Assembly: GCA_029531795.1 (NCBI GenBank)
Contig: JAPEIS010000003.1
Location: forward strand, 1,674,001-1,738,000
Source of the DNA: Sclerotinia nivalis
Taxonomy: Eukaryota > Ascomycota > Leotiomycetes > Helotiales > Sclerotiniaceae
Direction: 5' to 3'
DNA length: 64,000 nt
The position numbers were made by a program, and so were the translations under genes. Position 1 is the stretch's first letter. Each line of letters opens with the position of its first letter. Of this stretch, positions 46,927 through 57,107 are shown piece by piece. The notes beneath the pieces were generated by a model. It saw only the letters and a list, made by a program, of their open reading frames with translations, searched no databases and was not told where the DNA came from.

Positions 46927-48171
46927 ATGCGGTCCTTCCTTGCTGCTGCAACAGCACTTCTTTCTTTGGCTAGCTCTTCGCAGGCCATTCCTCAAAATAA
47001 TGGTGGATATGGTGGAGGGTATGGTGGTTATGGAAGTCAACAATCATCATCGTCATCATCATCGATAGCTGCTGCTACACCATTTGCATCATCATCAACC
47101 AATTCTGCATCCGTTACAGAAGCAGCAGCATTAACAAGCACAGTTGCCTGTAATAATTCACCAGAGCTATGCAATCGAAACTATAACAACATAACACATA
47201 TGGGAGCCCACGATTTAGCATTCCTTAGGGACCAATCAACAGGCTTTTCAACATCAGGAAATCAATTTTATAACGTCACAGTTGCTTTATCCGCAGGTAT
47301 TCGATTACTTCAAGCACAAGTTCATAACTCGAACGGAACCTTAGAACTATGCCACACATCTTGTCTACTTCTTGATGGAGGTAGTCTTGAGACCTTCCTT
47401 ACTGAAATCAAAACCTGGATGGACGCCAATACTAATGAAGTTGTCACTCTCATTCTTGTCAATTCCGACGATGAATCAGCCGCTACTTTTGGATCCGCCT
47501 TCTCATCCTCCGGTATTGATACCTACGGCTACACACCTACCTCCACCACCTCACCTATCGCTACTTGGCCTACTCTTCAAACTCTAATCACCGCAAACAC
47601 CAGATTGATTACTTTCATCGCAAGCATTGATTATGATTCCAGTTATCCATACCTCCTCTCCGAATTTACATATGTCTTCGAAACCTACTTTGGAGTTCTC
47701 TCGCTGGATGCATTTAATTGTACCCTGCAACGTCCCACCTCCATTGATTCCGCCTCAGCCGCCGTTTCATCTAGTTACATGGGTCTCATAAATCATTTCG
47801 CCGACACGGCTCAGTCATTCGGTATCACAGTCCCAGATGTAGGAAACATCACTACAACAAACTCAGCCTCTACAAATACGACAGGAGCATTGGGAACTCA
47901 GGCAGAGCAATGTAAGAGTGAGTGGGGCATTAAACCAACTTTCATATTGGTAGATTTCTTCAATGTGGGGCCCAGTATCGACACAGCGGATATCATGAAT
48001 GGAATTTATGGAGAAACGACAGGAAGGACAGATGTTAGTACGAGTGTTTTGACCGCTAGTAGTGATTCCAGTAGTGGTGCTAGCTCGCTGGGTCTGGGAT
48101 TGTGGAGGAATTGGGAATGGATGTGGATTATGATTGGAATGGTTGCAGTGGGAAACTGGGTTTGGTTATGA
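46927..48171 (+). CDS. PLC-like phosphodiesterase, secreted, GPI-anchor type
   Basis: A single exon of 414 aa starts at the ATG at 46927 (MRSFLAAATALLSLASSSQA), a clear signal peptide; the frame upstream lacks an ATG. A Gly/Tyr and Ser-rich spacer (about 20-70) precedes a TIM-barrel domain of the PI-PLC-like superfamily. The motif HMGAHDLAFL has the first catalytic-type His, and SAGIRLLQAQVH the second. LCHTSCLLLDGGSLETFLTE, NEVVTLILVNSDD and KPTFILVDFFNVG follow. It ends with a Ser-rich stretch and a hydrophobic tail (WMWIMIGMVAVGNWVWL), consistent with a GPI-anchor signal or a membrane anchor. The Ca-binding residues of true phosphoinositide PLC are not visible. A cell-surface phosphodiesterase is the safe description; the substrate is unknown. 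Confidence 0.85.
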   Translation: MRSFLAAATALLSLASSSQAIPQNNGGYGGGYGGYGSQQSSSSSSSIAAATPFASSSTNSASVTEAAALTSTVACNNSPELCNRNYNNITHMGAHDLAFLRDQSTGFSTSGNQFYNVTVALSAGIRLLQAQVHNSNGTLELCHTSCLLLDGGSLETFLTEIKTWMDANTNEVVTLILVNSDDESAATFGSAFSSSGIDTYGYTPTSTTSPIATWPTLQTLITANTRLITFIASIDYDSSYPYLLSEFTYVFETYFGVLSLDAFNCTLQRPTSIDSASAAVSSSYMGLINHFADTAQSFGITVPDVGNITTTNSASTNTTGALGTQAEQCKSEWGIKPTFILVDFFNVGPSIDTADIMNGIYGETTGRTDVSTSVLTASSDSSSGASSLGLGLWRNWEWMWIMIGMVAVGNWVWL

Positions 48172-48485
48172 GAGACGTGAAAGGGGACGCCCTTACCTTC
48201 TTCGTTGGGGGATATTCTTCTATTTATGGAACTATGATTGAAGATTTGCTTTTACATTTACATAGCGATGGCGTTCTGGAAATTTGGATCTAGGGAGGCA
48301 AAATCGCATTCGCATAAGCGTAGGGAAAGTTGAGAAAAGAGATTACCTATGCATTGGACGGAATATAGAACGAGATGACAGTCGATTCTGGAAAGAGATA
48401 CGTCTAGACATCACTCAATTGAAGTAGAAACCCTTGAGCCGTACATTAATGTACACACAATATTCGGGCAAAAATTACATTTGTC

Positions 48486-48888
48486 TTAAACAGTTCTGAT
48501 ATTTACGTACAGCGAAGCATCTACTCGTTTCGTACTGGCTTTAATATCTAACATCTCTTCATCCCATCTATATATCAAATATCCAGTCCATTGTCCGTCT
48601 CCTTTCTGGATTTTCCGAACGATAACTCGTGCTGGATATCGTGGAAAATTTAACCAATCACGTATCTCAAGTCGACCCAGAGCTGTTGATAATTTGACGA
48701 ACCTCACTTCATGTGTGCCCTACAATTGACATCGCCGACGAAACATCCCACATACATTGGCTTCCATGATTTATCAAATTCAGATGATTAAATAGCAACT
48801 ACAACTACTAGACAGATTCCGATATGCTCCCTTATACGGATGATGAAATAGCAGCGATAACAAACCTGTCGTTTGACATCTTGCTCAT
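48486..48888 (-). CDS. candidate small two-exon gene, unrecognised
   Basis: Exon 48888-48838 (MSKMSNDRFVIAAISSS) and exon 48719-48486 join in phase 0 across a 118-bp GTATAAG...TTGTAG intron to 94 aa. The second exon is preceded by an in-frame stop made by its own TAG acceptor, which supports the splice site. It has protein-like content (GTHEVRFVKLSTALGRLEIR; LIYRWDEEMLDIK). No domain is recognised. An alternative start (MEAN, at about 48768) would need a 36-bp intron, too short for a fungus. Between this and the PLC-like gene are 314 bp of 3' flank with nothing notable. Confidence 0.42.
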
Positions 48889-49177
48889 AGGTATGCTTAC
48901 GACTAGATATCACTCAAAGCTAAGAGATCCTTCTCTTATCCACTCTATGTCACAAATCGACCTCAAATATTCTAGGAAATATGCGAGTCATCACATATAA
49001 GAGTCAAGGCCTTAATGTAATCATTGAATGGCTATCACCAGCAATCGATGAGTCATTTCCTTATGTCTGCATAACAAGCTAAGTAAGATCAAGTGCGGTA
49101 GTATAGTTAAGTATTCAATTCCTTCTCACTCCTTGACATTTTCTTTTCATTCCCATTAACCCCTCAGACCTACACCA

Positions 49178-50001
49178 ATGACCACACAATCCAGCAAACC
49201 ATCTCCCAAATTCTCAAAAGTCAATCTCATCCCCTGGGATCCAGACTCTCCATCCCACATCGAGAGACTATTCAATCAACGAGTAGCCTGCACATGGAAT
49301 TCAGAATACGTAGAATCATGGCGGGAAAAACAAAGACAGGGCGCTATTACTCTTCAATGGATCGTACGTGTCCCAGATTCCATATTCCATTATCTCTCGA
49401 AACACATCTAATATTACCCTAATAGGTCCTACCGATTAGCTGCCCCACTCGCGATGAGCTTCATAACCTTCATACAATGCGCTATCCGCTGGAATTTGAA
49501 CCTTTGGTCGATTCAGCTACGACTTTCAATGCATTGCCTCGCACTCCTCCCTCTCCACCTCACTCTTTCCTACCTATCGGCCACATAGCCCTCGAAGTGC
49601 AATCATCCTCCCCGCCCTCCCCGCCCTCCTCTCCCTCCTCTTCAACTACCACTACCACTCCACTCTGCTCCACCTACAAAATCTCTGGCCTCTACATCTC
49701 CAGCGCCCTGCGCGGTAACGGCCTGGGCCGCGCAGCCATGGATACAATCGAAATCCTCGCCTCCTCACCCCCTATCTCAGCCCAAAAACTCATTCTAGAA
49801 GTTATAGCAAATGAATACCCTGGGAAAGAGGAACGGAGAATTGCGTTGAAGGTTGAGGGGCTGTCGGTTGAGAGAGAGGATTGGTATGTTAGGAGAGGGT
49901 ATAAGATTGTGGGGTGGAGAGATGGGATGTGGCCCGAGAGGGATGAGATGGGACGGGTGTGGACGGCGAGGTGTTTGTTTATGGAGAAGATTATCAAGTA
50001 G
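49178..50001 (+). CDS. GNAT-family N-acetyltransferase
   Basis: Exons 49178-49363 and 49426-50001 give 253 aa. The acetyl-CoA-binding motif A is present: GLYISSALRGNGLGRAAMDT has the R-G-x-G-x-G/A signature at the start of the helix. The upstream strand (IGHIALEV) and downstream ILEVIANEYPGKEER and WYVRRGYKIVGW complete the fold. A Ser/Pro-rich insertion (SSPPSPPSSPSSST) lies in the loop before motif A. The substrate is unknown. The N-terminus (FSKVNLIPWDPDSPSHIERL, ACTWNSEYVESWREKQRQG) resembles other fungal GNATs of this size. The 3' end of the coding sequence is contained in an 80-bp tandem duplication. Confidence 0.85.
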
Positions 50002-50107
50002 CTGGGGCCGGGGATAGGATGGGTGGGATGGGACGGGTGTGGACGGCGAGGTGTTTGTTTATGGAGAAGATTATCAAGTAGCTGGGGCCGGGGATAGGAT
50101 GGGTGGG
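49947..50107 (+). repeat. 80-bp tandem duplication covering the GNAT stop codon
   Basis: Copy 1 is 49947-50026 and copy 2 is 50027-50106, identical as far as I can read. Each holds the last 18 codons plus stop and 25 bp of 3' flank. As 80 is not a multiple of 3 and the first stop is intact, the second copy is a silent 3' UTR duplicate. Confidence 0.93.
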
Positions 50108-51167
50108 GGAGGGAGAGAAGTTTGGGGGTGTATGTAGAGTTTGGATAGTGGATGTGGATAGAAGTGCTGGAAGAGATGAATATAAATATAAAAACACAAG
50201 ATACTGGGGAGCGTATAGGTAAATAGATATAAGATCTTATATCCAACCACAATACAAGACTTCGAAACTACAACCCCTCTTCTATTGCATATGTGCAAAA
50301 TTGTCATGGCAGAAAATGACATAAGATTGGACTTTTGTTGCATATCTCCTCCTGTTCCATGACGGAATTGAAGACTGTTTCAGCTAGATTTTGAGGGAGG
50401 TTTTGTTGCACGACTTAAATATTACTATGACGAAAGAGGCGCCTTTGTTGCATATCTACAGTAAGAAATTGTTGTGGTAGAACATAGCGCATTTTTGAAC
50501 TTTTGTTGCGTATTTGAGATTAGTCTGTTGTTCTGTGATGGAATTATTAGATTCAGTACATACCTAGTAGATTAAATATATTGGTGGTAAGAGAAAGCAG
50601 ACGATCGAGTTTCTTTAAGGGAATATTGATTAATGGAGCTAACAGCTAATAGGCAGTAGGTTCATGTTGTGTGGCAGTGTGGCAGTGTGGAAATGGCTGA
50701 AGTAGATACTGGGTATCATTAGAGCTAAAAATAGAGATGAACTGCTCCGGTTATACATTAATCCGATAGAATCTCAAATCGGCTTCAATCTTTCCTGTTT
50801 CCTCGACATTTATCAAAAGCTTACATCCCAACAAGCCTTTTCCAGCCATCGCTATTCTTGCAATTCTTGGAGCAGTCAACTATTCCGAGCACCCAAGTGT
50901 AAAGACTGAATCCTTTCCTTCCCGTTTTCCAGTTCACGCAAGCAAACAGACTATCCATTTGCATTTACGAACACACACTCTCAGTAAACAAGGGATCGTT
51001 CAAAATGTCTTCCTAGATACCTCTACGTCATTATCAATTCCAGCTTCCCGCAAAATATATGCCATGTCTGGACAAAAGTAAAGCTTTCTCCTTCGATTGT
51101 TTTTATGGTCGTTGTTGACCCTTAGCCTCAACATCACAAATCCATTAAGAAAAGGAAAAACTATTGA
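50002..51167. other. intergenic
   Basis: It holds the second copy of the GNAT tail, the TTGTTGCATAT repeat cluster (separate entry), a GTGTGGCAGTGTGGCAGTGTGG run (50671-50691), and otherwise AT-rich DNA. Confidence 0.5.
50283..50515 (+). repeat. degenerate TTTTGTTGCATAT repeat cluster
   Basis: Five copies of a core (T)TTGTTGC(A/G)(T/C)A start at about 50284, 50334, 50402, 50443 and 50502. They are often preceded by a run such as AAATGACATAAGATTGGAC or AACATAGCGCATTTTTGAAC, and followed by a GTGATGGAATT/CATGACGGAATT word. The unit is 40-70 bp and diverged. Confidence 0.6.
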
Positions 51168-51570
51168 ATGCACAAAACAATTTCTATTTTCTTCTCCAAA
51201 CTATTGATTATTAGATGTAATCATTATACATTACTTCAAATACAGCCTCAAAGTAGCTCTTTTGGGAAAGTGGTAAGCATACCAAGTAAATTTTACCATC
51301 TATCATAGGTAAGCCTTACAGACTGTTCCTTTACAAACTTCTGCACACATTTTAGCCTATAGTTCATAATGGTTCTTCAACTTTTTACAGATACATGCCA
51401 AGTCTGACGTGCATACAGCTGCGCCTATAACATTTCTAGTATTTTTCGTGTGTTATCCCACTCTATTTACTCTATTATTGGGCATAAAGCTTATAATTGT
51501 GCGCCGAACTGCAGCGAAGCGCTTAACCGATCTTCCTGGAGGGGTTGCTCTTAAGGAGCTGGTGGGATGA
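51168..51570 (+). CDS. candidate small membrane protein, unrecognised
   Basis: The well-supported part is exon 51391-51570, 59 codons ending at a stop: IHAKSDVHTAAPITFLVFFV..., with one transmembrane helix (about 14-35) and a basic, conserved-looking tail (VRRTAAKRLTDLPGGVALKE). It follows a strong T-rich CAG acceptor. A possible upstream exon 51168-51272 (ATG, ending GGGAAAGTG before a GTAAGC donor) joins in phase across a 118-bp intron, giving 94 aa, but that half is AT-rich and may be leader. No family is recognised. Confidence 0.38.
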
Positions 51571-51746
51571 TATCTAAAGAGGCTCAGCAAGTTTTGAAAA
51601 TATGTTTGATGTTTTCCCTCTCTGTTTTATCATTTCCTTCAAGTAATGATCACTTTACTTCTATCTTTCTTGTATGTATTTTCCAATTTTAATCTTGTTT
51701 ATTTACCGTTCGGTTCTTTCGATTCAGAATTTCGTCGAGAGATATC

Positions 51747-52957
51747 ATGGTCTATATCCAGTCCCGGGTTTCAAATCTATCATATTCTACCCTTGGTTGT
51801 GGCAGGAGGGATTCTCCAACGTTTATAGATGATTCCTTTACTCCCATATCTGGAATTGGAATTGCCATTCCATATCCAACTTTTCAACGAACTTTTTTTT
51901 TAGATCCTACACCTCCACAAAGTCCGGTAGGACCAAAATTCAAATGTCCCTCATTTGCCCCTTCATCAACAACACAAGGACAATACAATCTCATAACATT
52001 CGATCAACTTCCGAAATGGAGTCGAGATAATCCTCATATCCAATCTGGATATCGACGAATTTCCCATTCTACTTCCACCTGTCTTCATTCCTGTTTTCAA
52101 ATTCATAATGAAACTTTCAACATTTGGTCTCATTTCATTCCATGCATTATCTTCATTATCCTTGAAGGTGCAATGATATATTATCTCAAAACCCGGTATC
52201 CCAATGCTACAACTAAAGATCATATCATTTTCGCATTTTTCATTTCCTGCGCAACCATATGTTTGGGCATCTCAACAATTTTCCACTCCGTCATTTCTCA
52301 TTCTCGAAAAACTCGCGATCTCTGGTTAAAACTCGATTATGCGGGTATTATTTTCTTAATCATTGGATGTTTCATTTCCGCTGTGTATATGTCTTTCTTC
52401 TGTCATCAAACTTTACAATATGCTTATTGGGCAATGGTGAGTCGTTATCAATTTTTCTCTTTTAATCTTTCTTTACTCATTAAGTATTAGATACTAGCAA
52501 TGTCAAGCACGGCATTAGTTTCCCTCCTTCTACCAGCTTTCCAAGGTCATCAATGGCGTTCTTTTCGCGTAACGGCTTTTTGTGCAACAGGTGTTTCGGT
52601 TCTCATACCTTTCGTTCATGCAATTGTGCAATTTGGATGGAGGAAGGCGATGAATCAATCGGGTATGCCATATTATTTTGCGGAAGCTTTATTGCTATTG
52701 ATCGGAGTTGTTTGTTTTGCTGTATGTCCATCTCTTCTTCCCTATCTAATCAATGTTTCAGGTTTCAGAGAAAAACTAATCTAAAATAGAAACGATGGCC
52801 CGAATCATGGATACCTGGCAGTTTCGATCTCCTAGGTAATTCACATCAGATATTTCATCTCTTCGTTGCTTTGGCTCTGGCGTTACATTTGGTGGGTCTT
52901 TTACAGGCGTTTGATTATAATTATGGGAAAGGGGATTGTAGGGGGATTGGTTCATAA
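51747..52957 (+). CDS. PAQR / Izh family seven-helix protein (haemolysin III-related)
   Basis: Exons 51747-52436, 52491-52721 and 52790-52957 give 362 aa. The PAQR signature is intact: LITFDQLPKWSRDNPHIQSG, then CFQIHNETFNIWSH before helix 1; ISTIFH (His180); LKLDYAG (Asp197); and NSHQIFH in exon 3 (His326, His330), together the zinc site of this fold. Seven hydrophobic helices follow in order. Yeast Izh proteins affect zinc, sterol and membrane homeostasis; adiponectin receptors have ceramidase activity. Exon 3 begins at the TAG acceptor at 52787-52789; the earlier CAG acceptor would run into a stop. The first about 45 residues are unusual, so the true start may lie in an unseen upstream exon. 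Confidence 0.87.
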
Positions 52958-55292
52958 ATTTGGTATATAGTAAGATTTTATATGGAATGGTTTGCAGAGG
53001 GAGAGGTTGGTGTATATATTGGATGATGTGGCTTTGGTGTGTTTATGAGTTTGATGATAATGTTGATATTGTTGATAGTGGGTTCATGGGGAAGGAAGAC
53101 ATGGAAATCGGATTTTGGATATGGGAGTGGCGCGGAAAAGAAATAGATAAGATATGAGGCGGGAGTGAATTGGAGTTTTGGATGGATATTACATTGATCT
53201 GAGAGGAAAGAGAGAGGATATATTTATATCCGCGAAAATGGTTTTGCTTACAATGTGGTGATGAGGACAGGGCGCCGAATATTATCATATAAGATCTTAC
53301 TTTAAGAGCTCAACTCGAGCTCGAAAGCAATGAATAAATATATCATATAGTACCCAAATATCTAACAGTATTTTCCACTTGACATATAATTACATCAATA
53401 CGATAACCTCATAGCATACTAACTACTCAATATTCTAGCCCAGCAAATCTGAGCCTATATTTAGGGTGCAGTAACGACCTGAGAGGAACATAAGTACTGT
53501 TAATGTCAAATCTCAATTTTTTCTCATGATTTCATTTTTAATCATATCTTCTATCCATCTCGTTTTAAAAACCTAATACTAACATACGAGTACAAGAAAT
53601 GCCAAGAACGAACATCATTTCGATTTTCTCTAATATCTATATCATAAGTATGGACAACCCAATGGAAGTATATTCCCTGTGGGGTATAGGTTGATAATCC
53701 AACTTGTGTAAACAAGTAAATCTTTATTTTCCAACCCACGGATCCGAATTATTTATGATCATCTATTAATTGTGTTATAGAATTGTTCTATGGATTTTCC
53801 TTCCTTCCGTGCTTCCGTAAATATAAAACCGGTAGTTGTAATTTGTGTTGTTCCGTAATAAAACGAGGCTATTATAGATATGGAGTTACATACCGGTAAT
53901 GAACATGTTTTGGCAAAATATTTAGCCAAAATAAAATGTGTAAAACAATACTCCGTACAGTCATGCCACGTGTTGGGTTACCGAGTTATACTTATGTTGT
54001 GTTGTTGTATTGTGTTATTATAGCTGGAACGAAGGGGAGATGTGGTACTTATTACGTGCTTGTTTAACGTTCAATGATATCGGGATACATGCATGTATGT
54101 ATGTGTGTGTGTATGTATGACATATGGACAAATTGGACGTGGAGAACTTCGTATTCATGTGTTTTGGTAGGCAAGTAGTTAGGTATACAATGATTTGGTA
54201 TTTTGGATATTCGATTACTGTTCTAGAAAATACTCCGTGCAACGATAAGGTTACCATAGTTCTACATTTCACAGTGTAACTTCATATGCTTATTCAGTAT
54301 GCATACATATATGAAGGAGAGGGCAAGAACCAAAACGCCTTACGCCTTAAGCCTTAAGATATCACGAACCAATCTCTCCACTAACCATGAAAACGAAAGA
54401 TTTGGTATAAAACTCCCATGATCAATTAATCATCATTTCATGTATCACCACAAATACAAAACTTCAGGTCATCCCCATCCTTCCATCACTGCCAGTAGAT
54501 TGCGTAATTTTTTCTCGCCCTACGGCCAAGAACTACACGTAGAGTTGAGTTACATCTCATAACACAAATACACCCTCTGAAGTAACTCTCAACCCCGGAT
54601 TTTCAAATATCATGCCATGCCATGCTTTCTCAAGGGGATACCTTATCTATCCAAGCGATCACACGTGTCAATACCACCTGGACCTACACTCCCTCATCCT
54701 CCATCCTCCATACACGCCCAACTCCGCAGCTGAAAAAGAAAAAGAGACCCCTAATCTAGATTTCCTAGCTTCGGACCCTGAAATTCCTTTCCTAGCATAA
54801 TATCACACAACGTACAACAACACAACACATATTATCCAAGTACTTCAAGACACATACACAATTAGCTAAGAAATAAGGACAACAGATGTTCATTGAGCAA
54901 TTATAGCCAATTCTTTCTTTTGAGGCAAGATTTGCCTGACACCCCTGGCTTGGTTTGAATGAGGTATGGGAAGGGAAGATCCGGTTGTGCGACTAGCCAA
55001 TGGAGGGGCTTTTCTGCATTATGACATATGTACATGTTCGAGTATATATGTTATACTCGTTACTCGATATCTTTTGAAAGAAATGGCATGAATGAAAATT
55101 TCTTGTATTAGGTGATATTATATTTTATATACCTACGTACCTACCTAATGGTATTAATTTAATTTATTTGAACATCTTGTCATAAATATCGATTCATTTT
55201 TCCGAATTTTGAGGTTGATTGTTAGTCTTGATATTGGATATTCAAGTATACATTCATATATAAGGAGAGAAGCCTGAATACTCAAATACATT
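52958..55292. other. intergenic
   Basis: AT-rich, with a short TATG/TGTG repeat (54087-54118) and duplicated words such as ACTCCGT near 53950 and 54232. I see no gene. Confidence 0.5.
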
Positions 55293-55645
55293 ATGGCGAA
55301 ATCTTCAACGTCATCCTCATCTCCACCCTCAAACTCACCAGTATCTAAAACTAAATCCCACACCTACCCTCCATCCTCACTATCATCCTCAAGGTATTTC
55401 CTCCCCTCCCCCTTCCTTCTATCTTCTCCTCATCCCCCCAACTAATACTCTCCCCTCCCTCCAGCACCCACAAAATCCTCACAACACTCCTCTTCCCCAC
55501 CCCACAAAAGCATCATACGATCGGACGGGGTACACCAGGTCGAGGTATTACGCCTTGGATGAACAGTGGTGATTTACGGATTTTGGGCGGGAGAAGAGGA
55601 AAATTGGATCAGGTGGATCCGGAGAGTTTGACGAGTTTTTGTTGA
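55293..55645 (+). CDS. candidate small two-exon gene, unrecognised
   Basis: Exon 55293-55393 (MAKSSTSSSSPPSNSPVSKT...) and exon 55465-55645 join in frame to 93 aa across a 71-bp intron with a good ACTAATACT branch site and CCTCCAG acceptor. The first half is Ser/Pro-rich and disordered. The second is basic with a Gly-rich stretch (IGRGTPGRGITPWMNSGD, LGGRRGK) ending FC. No family is recognised; the intron signals are the main support. Confidence 0.45.
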
Positions 55646-55770
55646 TTGTTTTGTTGATTGGTTGGGTTGGGTTGTGGATGGTTTGGGTTTGAGGGGTATT
55701 GTTAGGAGGTGTAGGGTGGGTAGGGTAGGAAAGGGAAGGGAGCGGTATGGTTGGAGGTGTAGGGTGGGTT

Positions 55771-55905
55771 AGGAAGATGGGAGAGGGGGAGGGAGAGGGA
55801 GAGGGGGAGGGAGAGGGAGAGGGCAGGAGGCAGAAGGGAGAAGGAGGAGGCAAAGGGAAAGGCAGAGGCAAAGGCAAAGGCAAAGGAAAGGAAAGGGACA
55901 GCAAA
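55771..55905 (+). repeat. purine-rich low-complexity tract (GGGAGA / GGCAAA units)
   Basis: 135 bp, almost pyrimidine-free on the plus strand. GAGGGA units grade into AGGCAAAGG and AAAGGAAAGG units. Confidence 0.85.
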
Positions 55906-56351
55906 AGCGAACAGAGTCATCAGATGATCTGATGAACGGATTTAGAAATGAGCCAAAAATCTCAGTTAAGGAAAAGGAAAAGCAAAAGCAAAAGCAATCA
56001 CCATCAGACCCCAAAAAATTACCATTATTTAATGCATTTGAAACAACGGCTTCCTCATATTCTCCTCACAATCTCATCACATCTTATGTCTTCTCTTCTT
56101 ATAAGATTAGTAGTTAAGTAACGCTTTGAACCCCACACACACACATACACATATATAGGTGGAAAATAGGATTTGCACAAGAAATAAAATCAAGGTTAGG
56201 TATGTATTCATTCATGTATTCATTTACTCATTCATACATTCATATATTGGATGGATAGATGAATGTGAGATTAGTAAATGATTTGATTCTTTTGAATTGA
56301 GAATTATGGATAATATGGATGATGAATGATGTGAAATATATATAAGTTTAA

Positions 56352-56920
56352 CGGTAAATACCCCGAATAGCAACTTTTTAACTTTCGATACCTCGTTTAA
56401 CAACCTGTGGTACCATTTTTGACCCCAAATATCATTTGAGTACAGATCTATAAATAGATTTATGAAATGAATTTTTAATTTATAAATATATTAATTATTA
56501 TTTGAATTTTTTGAATATAATTTTTCCTTTTATTTATATTGAATAATTATTTAATTATGAGTTGTTGAAAAAAATGTCGAAAATGTCACGTTTTGCCACT
56601 AACCGAAACCTCAATCGAAGCCTGAACATCATCACTATTATTTCAATTAATTATTATTCAACAATGAATCCTTCAATTTTAATAAAAATTAATGATTCTG
56701 AAAGCCCTTAATTGATAATAATATAATATTACTTTTTTTTTCTTGATTTAATTTATTATTGAAAGGTTGTGTATCGAATTGAAATATATTATATTATAGT
56801 GTAGTTCAGGTTTTCAAAATTCGCATTAACGTTCGGAAAAAAAAAGTTGCTATACCCAGATTGCCAATAGTTGTTAAACGAGGTATCGAAAGTTAAAAAG
56901 TTGCTATTCGGGGTATTTAC
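56352..56920. mobile_element. non-autonomous DNA transposon (MITE) with 51-bp perfect terminal inverted repeats
   Basis: Left inverted repeat 56354-56404 (starts GTAAATACCCCGAATAGC) and right inverted repeat 56870-56920 are exact reverse complements over 51 bp. Direct repeats TATAAGTTTAA flank the element at 56341-56351 and 56921-56931, an 11-bp target-site duplication. The 465-bp interior is very AT-rich with no coding capacity. Long inverted repeats with a 9-11-bp duplication point to Mutator-like (MULE) transposases acting in trans. The perfect repeats suggest a recent insertion. It lies about 190 bp downstream of the AAA-ATPase stop codon. Confidence 0.9.
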
Positions 56921-57107
56921 TATAAGTTTAATATGGCTATCTGGATATCCTCAATGATCTCAAAGATTCAGCAGAAGTTAATAGATTATCGATATGAAAA
57001 ACTCAACAATCAATCAATTCTAATCCTAACTAACCAAAGTCGAATCAATACCCATCCATCCATTCAGTTAAAACCTCCAATCCACTCCTCCCTATCTAAT
57101 ATCTTCA

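Noticed and set aside
51064..51077. MSGQ... mini-exon as first exon of the small membrane protein
   Set aside because: Joining it to the 27-nt segment at 51246 and the 51391 exon gives incompatible phases.
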